Below are positions 9,181 through 19,856 of a stretch of 64,000 bases of DNA, one piece after another. The notes under the pieces were generated by a model. It did not search any database. It saw only the letters and a list, made by a program, of their open reading frames with translations, and had not been told where the DNA came from. The stretch is from Saccharomycopsis fibuligera x Saccharomycopsis cf. fibuligera (lineage: Eukaryota > Ascomycota > Saccharomycetes > Ascoideales > Saccharomycopsidaceae). Numbering within the stretch: the stretch's first letter is position 1; each line of letters opens with the position of its first letter. The position numbers and the translations under genes are program-made. The stretch is taken from contig CP012810.1 of the NCBI GenBank assembly GCA_001936135.1, positions 186,001-250,000 on the forward strand, written 5' to 3'.

Positions 9181-9967
9181 TGTTAACTTAGAACTCAAAA
9201 TTCATCATTGGAATGTCTTGTATTCCGATTTGTAGACCTATAACTCAATGTTGGCTCGTCTAAATGGGCGAGTGACAACAGTCGTTTATATATATTTTTC
9301 CATTTGGTCAAAAGCTAAATAAGGAAAAGTGTTAAATAAGGATGAGTGCAATAGGTGTGGGCTTAAATGCGTATATCATCAATATTGCTTAATGAAAACA
9401 TGTGCGATAGTATTAGTTGAATCAGAAACCAAAATGGGGCAATTTAACAATAAGAAGGAGGAGAAAAAAGAATAGATAAATATTTAAGGACAGTGTACTA
9501 ATGTTTCTTGAAATAAAATAAATGGGATATTGTTGATATAATACGAGAAAGCAGAACGTGAAACGGACGGATATTATAGAAATTAGTAGTAGTAGTTGTG
9601 GTAGAATGAGAAGTGGGTATGAGCGACGATAGTAATAAAGTATGTGCATCAAACAGACAAAAAAAAAAGGCAAATTAAAGTATAAAAGAATAAAAATTAA
9701 AATAAAGTAGAAAACAAACAAAAAAAAAAGGTTTGAAGATATCATTATTAGTATAATATAGTATAATATAGCAGATGATCCTGGGAACAGGAAATGTTCT
9801 AGGATTATAGTTAATAAAATAATACAATGTCTTTTTCTTAAAAAAAGAAATAACATTTTAAAAACAGTGACAAACAAACAAAAAAAGCGAAAGACTGTTT
9901 GCCATTTTGCCATGATCATGCTACTTGTTTGTTTTATCCCCAAGCAATGAAATGACCTTCAGCGAAA
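9181..9967. other. Intergenic region, AT-rich, 3' flank of the small zinc-finger gene
   Basis: A 173-codon open frame on the minus strand (9422-9943) has no ATG start and is a low-complexity Phe/Leu/Ile run produced by A-rich DNA, so it is not called. Nothing else is supported. Confidence 0.5.
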
Positions 9968-10336
9968 TTAGTATCCAAAAAAATTGCGCAAGTAGTTTTC
10001 CGAAGAAAATTCAATATAATATTCTCTAGTAGGATTATACTGATACGCATTATACTTGAAAATTCTGGCATGAGGTCTATTACAAGTCTTGAGAAATTTG
10101 CGGTATAATAACTCACAACCGTCATTTTTATGACAGGTCAATATATGGTTAGAACATTCTGAAACTGTATGAAAGCGAAATCGGCATGATGAATGGGGAC
10201 AAGAGATAGGATCATGATGATTTTGTTGTAAATGGATTCGTAAAGCTTCTTCATTAGTGGATTTAAAAATACAATCGGGGCAAACAAAGTGAAAAAGCCT
10301 GAGCCTTTCCATGTGTTTTCCTCTTAGTTGGCCCAT
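9968..10336 (-). CDS. Small protein with two C2H2-type zinc fingers
   Basis: 122 residues from the ATG at 10336 (MGQLRGKH). Finger 1 is C-x2-C-x12-H-x5-H (CPDC ... HLQQNHH). Finger 2 is C-x4-C-x12-H-x4-H (CPHSSC ... HILTCH). The rest is basic and aromatic and ends ENYLRNFFGY. There is no transactivation-type region, so it could be a DNA- or RNA-binding adaptor rather than a full transcription factor. I do not recognise a specific orthologue. The two intact fingers and the clean ATG support a real gene. Confidence 0.68.
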   Translation of the reverse strand: MGQLRGKHMERLRLFHFVCPDCIFKSTNEEALRIHLQQNHHDPISCPHSSCRFRFHTVSECSNHILTCHKNDGCELLYRKFLKTCNRPHARIFKYNAYQYNPTREYYIEFSSENYLRNFFGY

Positions 10337-12095
10337 GTTGAAGATTTACTTTAATATTTTGGTTTTTTTGTATTAATGACAGCTTTATTGTTTGGTGCGT
10401 TGAAGCTTTGCTAAAACAGTATACTATAGGGAATGTGTGGGGGAATATAATACAGGTGTGCGTTATGTGTGTATATATATGTATAGCTCAACTTTTTTTT
10501 TGGGGAAACGAGTGCTAAGTTTGAGATGATTATGGTCGAGTAAAAAACGAATGACTGAGACAAGAAACTATTGTGTGAATCCGTTAGAGAAGGAGCGAAT
10601 GAATGAGTGAATGAGTGAATGAACGATTGGGTGTCCAAAACGGAGTGTCTGAACAGCAAAATAGCATTCAAAACACTGACAATAGATTAAGGGGGATGCT
10701 TTCAGAAAAAAGCGAATAATTAGTAGTAGCAACCAAGTATGAATGATGTTATGGAAGTGTCTCAAAAAGATAGAGTGGTTGTATCAAATAAGTTCGATAT
10801 AGTTGGCCATTAGATCAGCGTAAAGATGAGCTAAAATACATTTGCGGTGATCAGCGTGGTGGTGAGTGTGCAATTCTTTACTTTTTACTTTTTATTTTTT
10901 TATTTTTATTTTTTTCCGATCGAGTCGACTAATTAGGCGAGATTTTAATCAATGATAATCTGGTGGAGGCGCGCCAGGGCCCAACAGGAAACACTAGGCG
11001 AATGCCGAGAACCGAGTACGATAGACTGAGTGCTTTGAAGCAGACAAAAAGTATTCCGTGCTAGCTCCAATTATAGGAATATTTGCATTAGCATTAGAGA
11101 GAAAGCCAACCAATGGTAAAAGATTAATTACGAGTTATTTGTGTTGATAATGCTGTATTAGTGCAGTTTATTATTAATTGTCAATTGCTAATAATAGTGC
11201 CAACATGAGAAAATTGAGTTTTTTCCCAACGGTTTTTCCTCATGAGTGCGCTCGCCGCAAACGGAACTCATCTCCGAGCATATAGTACATATGCACATAA
11301 ATGCGTAAATATTCATTCACATGTTTAATGAGGCTATATGACGCGCTACAATGCGGAGCTCATTACTTTTGTGCGTACCTATGCGTCTAAGCCACTTGTC
11401 ATGTCACGATACAAGTCACGCGATTACTTAATAATATAGCCTCTGTCAGACAGTTCCCGACATGCATATACAGAGTACAAAGTCTCAATCAAACGACGGT
11501 CAATACTGAAGTGTGTCAAAAGGTTTGTGATTTCCTGTTTCTAGCAGCTTGGGACTGGCGCAGTGTGACCTCATACCATGAACTTTTAAAGAGCGCATAT
11601 GTATGGGCTTGGTCTTTGGCTTGCAGGCAGTTAGAAACCACCAAGACAACACTCAAGAATGCTCTTTATTGTACCGCAACCGCAAGTAGGGTCAATCCTT
11701 TTTTCTTTACTGCCTACGGTGCTGCTACTATTTCATGTACAGCTCTTTCTGCTTTTTGGCTCTCGTCAGTGTTTCATTTTGCGCCGGTCGTGTAGAACGT
11801 GACACCATATAGAGGACGGCCCCCATTATCCGAGGGCAGTGAGTGGCTAAGCAGAGGCTCAGTAAGCATGAAAGTGGCTGAAGCGCAGTGGCGGGCGGGA
11901 CTGAGCGGCGGGTGACGTTTGTAGTTTCGTAATAGGAGAGCGTGCGATCGATCGATCGATCGATGGCGTCTAGCTGACATGTAATTTGATATGTTCAGTG
12001 GATATTAATAGCTATTTCTTTAGCCTGCCAGCAACAACTTAGGAATAACCAGCGCTTACTAGCACACAACGCCATTGAGCACACACAAATACACC
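10337..12095. other. Long intergenic region (promoters of the C2H2 gene and SAC6)
   Basis: 1.76 kb without a supported gene. It contains a short imperfect repeat of gaatgagt at about 10598-10622 and a perfect (GATC)n palindromic run at about 11946-11965. A 94-codon open frame at 11511-11795 has no family signature and is not called. Confidence 0.5.
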
Positions 12096-14194
12096 ATGAA
12101 TATCGTTAAGTTACAGGTATGTGATATTGGCTTTATTAATTGAATGGTATTTTTTCATTTTCCTCAAACTTCATACTAACTGACCCGCTTTTTTTATAGA
12201 AAAAATACCCAATTCTCGGACAGCAAGACTTGTTTGATGTCATTGAGAAATTTAGGTAAGTACTCTGTTTTTTTGCAATAGGTTTCCTTACTGCATCTCA
12301 AATATTTTCAAAAGATTGTAATACTAATTTCACCTGAAGACAAATTGATATAGACGACCAGGGCTGGATCGATAAACAGAAAGTCATTGAAGAAGTCTCC
12401 AAATCCGGCACGGATACTTATGATAATGTTCGTCAAACCCTTAAACAAGTTGAAGTTGATGCTTCTGATCATGTGGAGCTCGACGATTTTGTTGAGCTTC
12501 ATGCCAAATTAAAGGAGAACAAAACTGGCGGCCCTGCTCCGGGCGGCCCAGGTGCAGGTTCCGGAAGTGCTTCTCTTGGAGTAACCCCTTCAAAAGTTGG
12601 TGGTTTGGTCCATAAGGGTAAGGGAGCCAATGCCAAAATTATTGTTTCCAGCCGTTCTGGTACTCAACACACCATCAATGAAGAAGAAAGAACCGAATTC
12701 ACAAAACATATTAACAGTGTCTTGACTGGTGATCCAGATATTGGCCAAAGATTGCCTTTCCCAACTGATACTTTTCAAATTTTTGATGAATGTAGAGATG
12801 GTTTAGTATTATCCAAGTTAATTAACGACTCTGTACCAGACACCATTGATACCAGAGTCTTGAATAAGCCAAAACCAAACAAACAATTGAACAAGTTTAC
12901 TATGACCGAAAATGCAAACATTGTTATTAATTCCGCCAAGGCTATTGGCTGTGTTGTGGTCAATGTTCACTCTGAAGATATCATTGACGGTACTGAACAT
13001 CTAATTCTTGGATTGATTTGGCAAATTATTAGAAGAGGTCTCTTGAGTAAAATTGACATTAAATACCACCCAGAACTTTACAGACTTCTTGAAGATGGTG
13101 AAGAATTGGAACAGTTCTTGAGATTGTCACCAGAAAAAATCTTGATTAGATGGTTCAATTACCACTTGAAGCAAGCTGGATGGCATAGAACCGTTAGCAA
13201 TTTTAGTAAAGATGTTGCTGACGGCGAAAACTATACTGTTTTGTTAAACCAATTGGACTCTTCGTTGTGTTCTTTGGCGCCATTACAAACCAGCGATTTG
13301 CATACTAGAGCAGAACAAGTTTTGGAAAACGCTGAAAAATTGAATGCTAGAAAATATTTAACCGCTACTGCCTTGGTTGCCGGTAATCCTAAGTTGAACT
13401 TAGCTTTTGTTGCACATTTGTTTAATACTCATCCTGGTCTTGATCCCGTTGAAGAAGAAGAAAAACCAGAAATTGAAGAATTTGATGCTGAAGGTGAACG
13501 TGAAGCTAGAGTTTTCACCTTATGGTTGAATTCTTTGGAAGTTAGTGTTCCAGTGGTTAGTCTATTTGAAGATTTGGTTGACGGTACTATCTTGTTGGAA
13601 GCTTTCCAAAAAGTCTTACCAGGATCAGTTAATGAAAAATACATCAACAAGAAGCCACCTAATGGTAAAGAATTGATGAGATTCAAAGCTTTGGAAAACA
13701 ATAATTATGCAGTGGAAGTCGGCAAGGCTAATCATTTCTCTTTAGTTGGAATTGAAGGGTCAGATATCGTGGACAGAAACAAGTTGTTGACTTTAGGCTT
13801 AGTTTGGCAATTGATGAGAAGAAACGTTATTCAAACATTAAGTCAATTAGCCAAAAATGGTCAAGAATTATCCGACGCCGATATTTTGAAATGGGCTAAC
13901 GAAACCGTACGCAAAGGTGGTAAAACTAATCGTATTAGATCATTCAATGATTCTTCATTATCTACTGGCATCTGGTTGTTGGATGTCTTGCATGGATTGA
14001 AACCAGGCTACGTTGATTACGATTTGGTGACTCCAGGTAACACCGAGGAAGAAAAATATGCAAACGCAAGATTGGCTATTTCTATTGCTAGAAAATTGGG
14101 CGCCTTGATTTGGTTGGTGCCTGAGGATATTAATGAGGTCCGCTCCAGACTTATTTTGACTTTTGTTGGTTCTTTAATGTCTCTTAATGTTTAA
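12096..14194 (+). CDS. SAC6: Fimbrin (actin-bundling protein), three exons
   Basis: Join 12096-12116, 12200-12255, 12340-14194; 643 residues, against 642 in S. cerevisiae Sac6. Exon 1 encodes MNIVKLQ and ends at GTATGT; the branch point TACTAAC is at 12174-12180 and the AG at 12198-12199. Exon 2 encodes KKYPILGQQDLFDVIEKF plus two bases and ends at GTAAGT (12256); the branch TACTAAT is at 12322-12328 and the AG at 12338-12339. The joined frame reads EKFRQIDIDDQGWID, the N-terminal EF-hand-like region. Four calponin-homology domains in two actin-binding modules follow, with the conserved phrases FDECRDGLVLSKLIN, ILGLIWQIIRRGLLSKID and LGLVWQLMRRN. It bundles F-actin in cortical patches and cables. 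Intron 1 sits at the same codon as the S. cerevisiae intron; intron 2 is extra. No in-frame CTG is present. Confidence 0.96.
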
Positions 14195-15399
14195 CTGAAC
14201 TTAGCTACATTTTTTTCATAACGTTACTTTATTTTTAGTTTATTACTTAGTTTTTTTTATCCCCCTTTTTTTTTTTGCCATTACTTATTTTGTCACCTTT
14301 TTTCCTCTTCTCTCCCTATTCCATACCTTCATCTCCATCATCCACGTATAACTGTATTCCATTTTTTTTTTCATTTTTTTCATTATTATTTTCATTATAT
14401 TTTATTAAATTATAGGGTGTATTATTATCACAAAACACAACTTAATAAAAACTCTTTAGCCGTCTATCTCCCCATATTGAGAATTCAACAACAAGGTAGC
14501 TTTCCCAGTAAAAACATACTCTCTCGGTAAATTTACATGCAAATACATTTATATGGGTATGCTTAACGCAGCCTTGTGCGAAATATGTGCTAAGACTCTA
14601 CAGGGACTGTATAGGTCCATATTTTGTTTTTCTCAGAATGTAGTTTACTACAGAATTTTCTATTTACGCAAGTACAACGAACACAAAAACAAACACCCGT
14701 GGACACAAACATGGTTTCTAACACAAAGATCCTATCATTATATAGAAAGAGCGGAAACTAATATATCAAGCTTTTCGTGCATATACACAAAACGGTAGCT
14801 TTTTATGTCTATGTATGTCCGTAATATATTTTCAGTTAACTACGTAAGGATGGTGATATATATATTGATGAGCTCGACTGAAGGTGATGTTAGATAACTC
14901 AGGCTGTCCTGGTAGTTTGATGAGTATCATCTCAGGTTATTCGGCACCATGCGTATATGTATTATGAGGCAGAAGAACGGCTAGTTTCTAGGGACTTTAT
15001 AAAGTTAATTATAATGGTGATGTATCCGCTGATAAAAGCTTCAACTTATACTCAATGTTATAATTTGTAAAGTAAATGGTATTGTAATTTATTAAATGAT
15101 AAATAAATAAATTGAAACAAATGAAGATAGGATAATCAAGTATCTAAGTCATCAAAACTCTTCAAAAAGTTTTGAATCGAAATAAAAAAAAAAGGAAAAG
15201 AATTTCAAAAAAAGCATATAAACAGTAGATTAGTAAATAACAAGAAACAGAAAATAATATAAAAAGAACTAAAAAAAAAGAAAAAAAAAGAGTACATAAA
15301 CATTACAAAGTAAATATTTCAGACAGCAGTAAAATAAAATAACAGAAAAATAAAACTTGAAACTTAAAAGAAATTAAACTTTCTCTTAAACAGCAAGAA
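14195..15399. other. Intergenic region between convergent SAC6 and HEH1
   Basis: 1.2 kb, AT-rich, holding the 3' flanks of two convergent genes. T-rich and A-rich tracts are common. I see no gene; weak C/D-box-like words near 14864-14940 are discussed among the rejected items. Confidence 0.5.
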
Positions 15400-18300
15400 T
15401 TAGTCCAAATTACCAATCCATTCCCAAGTTCTCATAATTTCACCGTACATTTCCAAGATTTGAGATCTAACGTTAGTATTCGATTCAACCTTCTTTTCAA
15501 TCTCTTTCCAGGCCTTGGACTTATTTTTGTTGCTTTGTAAAAGCAGATCACGCAACTGAATACTTCCAACATAACTTTTGGTCAATCCAGTTTCATCTTG
15601 AATGGCTAATTTTTGTTGGTGTTTCAATTTTTCGATAACCACATTGCAAATTTTATTTAATTTTGCTTGTTTAGCATAATAAAATTTTATCTTGTAATAA
15701 CTAGTGGTTAACACAGTAATTAAACTAATCACAATACTAATATAAGTCTTGTATTTTTTCAAGAAGAAATTAATGATCTTTTGAATCCGGCATTGAAAGT
15801 TGAGGTTTGCAAGGGATACCGAGCGAAAGCCCTTCTTTTGGATCTGGTCTTCGGAAATTTTGTCATTGGAACCTTCGGCACTTGGTACCGTCTGAAAGAA
15901 CTAAAAATAGGTTGTTAGTAATTTTGCCAAACAAAACACGTCGAGTAAACAAACAAAAAATTAAGACAGGAAAGAAGAAAAGTTGTAAATCAAAAAACTT
16001 GCCTTACCGTTGATATCTCTGAGTTAGTTTCAATTAGCTCTTCAGCTTTAGACCACACTTCATCAAATTCTTCGTTGCTAAGTTCTGGAGATTTTAGCTG
16101 AAGAAGAAATTCATAAATGTCCTCGGAAAGCATACCAGCCTCTTCATTAGTGCCTTTCCCGCATTTCACTCTGGCATTTTCTTGACGCAAATACTCCAAA
16201 GTTAACGCAGCCATTTGTTCCACTCTCATTTGCTTACGCAAATCTGGAATGCATTGTTTGCCAGTCAAGTAGTATGTCCAAGGAGTAATTTCCAAAAAGT
16301 CTTCATGACATCTAAGATCAAAATATGGGAAACAGGTAGCATTTTCTGGACATTCAATGCAGTTTGGTTTTAAGTAATTTAAATAATCTTCCATTTGTTC
16401 AATATACGGATTGTTTTCAGTATTGTAAAAAGTTCTGCGGGGGATAGAATAGCCACAGTAACCTACCAAAACTCGTTGCTCTTTGAACCAATAACCATAA
16501 ACACCTAAAAGTGACAACAAAAGGAATATAGTAAAATATTTGAAGTAACTGGAAAACGAGAAATTAGATGAAGCGCTGTTTTTTTTGATGGTTTTGTACG
16601 CTTTTTCAGATTCTGAACGTAATTGATCATCAGCGTCTTTAATGTTAGCCTGAAGTTTGTTCAACGAGTCATCATCCTCGGAAGAGGAAGAGACGGAGAC
16701 AGAGGAGCTTGAGTTTTCTTTCTCATCAACAATGCCATCACTATCACCATCATCATCTTCTTCTATTGAGCTTTCCTCAGCAAGCTCCTGAATTTCATCC
16801 TCTTGCTCCAAACTACTGTTTGAATTATTTTCGTTTTCGGGCTGTTCTTCATCTTCGGATTCGGATTCTAACTCCTCTAAATCTTCTGGATCTTCTTCCT
16901 TGACCTCTTTCACTTCTACTTGTACCTCAGGTTTCACATCTTCCACTTCTGATTTTCTGCTCTTGAATGATTTGCTTGAAATGTTACTACTACCACCAAA
17001 CACAATTTGCTGAGATGATGGGTCAAATACCTTTGGCCGTGTGCCTTGAATTTTGATTCCCAATTGCTGTGCCATTTGATCAGGATCAAAAGATTGAGGT
17101 GGTGCAATTTTCGGCGACTCATGCTTCAAAGGAGACTCATGTTTTAACGGAGATTGATGTTTCACAGGAGATTCGCGCTTAATGGCCTTAGATGGAGTAG
17201 CTTCTTTGTTGATACTCTTTGGCGACTCCCGAGCAGCAGGTTTTGATTTAAAAGTTTTTGGTGTGGAAAGTTTTGAGTCATGTTTGGTTGAAAACTCTTT
17301 CTTTGGAGTAGATCTACTGCTCTTCAAAGCTTCTTTCAATTTGGTAGGAGAATTAAATTTGCCTACCTTGTATTCAGAACTTGGCTTTTTTTCGGAAAGG
17401 GGCATCTTTTTAACAGATTCAGTTACTTTATTAATATGCTTGAATTCTTTCTTTGGAGTTTGTAATATTTGTGCACTATCTTTCAAGTTCTTTTTGATTA
17501 GTTTCTCAAAATCCAACTCCTCATTGTCGGATTCAGAATTGCTTATATCAAAAATATCCTTAGCCTTCTTTTTCTTTGGCTCTTCTGCACCAGCAGTGTC
17601 TTCTTCTCCTTCATCTCCGGATTCTTCTTCAGCATGTTTTCTCTTTTTTCCCTTCTCTTTTGATTTCTCAACAGAGGCCTGTTGGAAACTGTTTCTGTTT
17701 GAAAATGATGTTTGTGACTTTTCAGGAGTCGTTGCTAATTCCGATCTAGAGCTCGTGGATTTCTTGCTTTGTTTCTGTTCTTTTTCTTGTGTCTTCTTAT
17801 ACTCTTGTGGTTCCTCACCTTCTTCTTTCACTTCATCCAGACTTTCACTGTCACTTTCACTAGCGCTACTATCTCCTGATGAATCGTCACTACTTGATTC
17901 TTCTACAGACATCGAAGTCAGTTTTCCTGATTTCTTAGTTGTTGCCGTCTTTCTCTGCGGTCTAGACTTCGAATTTCTCTTACTATGCAAACCTTCCACT
18001 TCACTTTCTTCACTAGACAAGTTATTGTCTTTATCTTGTTTCTTAGAGTTCCGTTCGCTGCCTTTTCTTCTAGTGTTTCTTTTTGGAGAAGCAGGCTCAA
18101 CGCTCGATTGTCTGCTGTTGGATCTGCTGGCTGCCCTAGTGGATCTTCTAACTTTTGGAGGATTCAATGAACCAGCGTCTTTCAGTAGCGGTATCTTCTT
18201 GCTGCTATTGGTCAGAGATGCTGCTTCAATTGGATTCGTTCCAGCGTCATTGGTTGCACTGTACTCAGCAAGTAACTTTGATGAATTTTTTGAGATTTGA

Positions 18301-18554
18301 GCTTTAAAAATCTCCACAAGTTGAGCCTTTTTGGCACTAGAAGGAAAAGAAACATTATGAAAAACAAGAATTTTTTTAATCTGAGGAATCTTTAAACTGT
18401 TCGGGTTGAATCCTGTATTGGACGCACAGAGGCGTTGAATGTTAGTAACATAGATCAAATCTTAAACTTAACGAAACGTGTCTACAGATCACTTGCTGAG
18501 ATCTTTAAAGAAACAAAGCATACCCGGTGTAAGATAGGAGAAATCGCCATCCAT
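15400..18554 (-). CDS. HEH1: Inner nuclear membrane HeH/LEM-like protein (Heh1/Src1 type), three exons
   Basis: Minus-strand join 18524-18554, 16008-18412, 15400-15900; 978 residues. Exon 1 encodes MDGDFSYLTPG across the junction (donor GTATGC at 18523, branch TTACTAAC, acceptor CAG ending at 18413). The joined start, YLTPGFNPNSLKIPQIKKIL, matches the helix-extension-helix domain of S. cerevisiae Src1. A very long Ser/Glu/Lys-rich nucleoplasmic region with basic clusters follows. TM1 is at about residues 645-665 (YFTIFLLLSLLGVYGYW). A Cys-rich lumenal domain comes next (CIECPENATCFPYF), then TM2 in exon 3 (ISIVISLITVLTTSYY) and a C-terminal MAN1/Src1-like domain (RTWEWIG). Exon 3 follows TACTAAC (15914-15920) and TAG. 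The exon 2 donor is ambiguous: GTAAGG (16007) gives the full-length protein, GCAAGT (16002) a shorter form. Roles in nuclear envelope, pore and rDNA tethering are family knowledge. Confidence 0.92.
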
Positions 18555-19856
18555 ATTTTTTTATTTTTTTTTCTAAATCTAGTCTGTTTTCGATGAATAA
18601 CGATGGCGAACCAAATGAGACTAGTGGTGATAATGAATGGGGATCAATTGTTATAGAGAAACAAAAAAAACCCGTTCAGCAACTAACGTTTTTTTTTTTT
18701 TTTTTATTTTTTTATTTTTTTTTTTTATTTTCTTTTTGTTGGATATCCAGAAAAGCAAAACATAAACAAACAAATAATTTTTTTTACTGAAAACAAAAAC
18801 AAAAACAAAAACAAAAACAAAACAACAACAAATCGCCACTGTGCAGTGCTGCGCCACAGGTGGCGAATTTGAAAAAAACAAACCAAAACAGTGTGCGGGT
18901 AATATGGTTTGGCCATACCGAGACTCTTAACTCGAACATGCGCATATATCAAAAGAAAGTGTTATTGCAAGATTAGTGGGCTGTTAAGTCTTAATGTTAA
19001 TGACAATACTCAATGGCTTTACCAAAATGCTAAGGATCCATGAAAGTAGGATTTAATGATATATATGTGTCATGAATCTGTCGGCTTATATACATAAATG
19101 ACTCATCAAGAGAATTCTACATGATCCAAAATCTATATTTATAGCATCAGATGAAATCCATATTAAAAAGAAAGTAGATCATAAATAGAGGTAAATAAAA
19201 CAGACTTTGAATAGAACATCTAGAAATTATAGATCGTAGAATTGTAATCAATTTGAGGCAAAAACTAGAAAAACAAGAAAGTAATGATGATAGCATGAAT
19301 AGAACCCCTTAGAGCTAAAAAGAAAGGAAAGGGCATATAGAAACAAGCGACCCAGAGGATATAGATTAACAAAAAATAATAATAATAAAAAAAAAAAAAA
19401 AAAAAGAGTGGAAGAAAAGGCAATGAGAATATAAGATACTAGAAAACATATAGAATAAGCGACAAAAAAAATTACTATTCTGAAACAAAACGGGTAATTA
19501 ATTGCACACCATGCTTTAAATAAGGTAAGTTAAGAAAAGAAAGTAGAAGAAAAGCAAGAAAAGAATGGAAAATGTAAGTACCTCAACAAAGAAAAAATAG
19601 TACTCATGATAATAGTACACTGGTCAGCCGACTGATGCCACAAGGCAAAAAGCTTCAAGAAATTTAGAGCATACTTTATAAAAAATTTAAAGAAATATTT
19701 GAATAAAACCTCCTTTTAAAGCTTTGAAAATTTCGATATTTGTGAAACTTAACTTCAAAAAATGGACAAGTGAAAACACTGAATTTAAAATTTGAAATTT
19801 AGAAAAATTCAAATTTTCAAATTTCAAACCCAATTTTTTTTTTTTCCATAGCTAAC
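18555..19856. other. Intergenic region with A/T homopolymers and (CAAAAA)n
   Basis: 1.3 kb between the HEH1 promoter and the 3' end of the DUF1708 gene. It contains interrupted poly-T at about 18690-18727, a (CAAAAA)n run at about 18788-18820, an A-run near 19388-19405, and a self-complementary aaatttgaaattt/aaattttcaaattt segment at about 19786-19826. No gene is supported. Confidence 0.5.

Noticed and set aside
9422-9943. 173-codon open frame on the minus strand
   Set aside because: It has no ATG at its start and is a Phe/Leu/Ile run from A-rich DNA in the 3' flank of the small zinc-finger gene.
11511-11795. 94-codon open frame in the SAC6 upstream region
   Set aside because: No ATG context or family signature; isolated in a long intergenic region.
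14864-14940. Words like a C/D snoRNA (TTGATGA, ACTGAA, GGTGATG, TTGATGA)
   Set aside because: Boxes are badly spaced, no proper terminal D box or closing stem could be found, and no guide match was checked.
17182-18300. A 372-codon open frame on the + strand, antisense to HEH1
   Set aside because: It lies opposite the Ser/Glu/Lys-rich exon of HEH1, whose codons read as Ser/Leu/Phe on the other strand. No family signature; a composition artefact.
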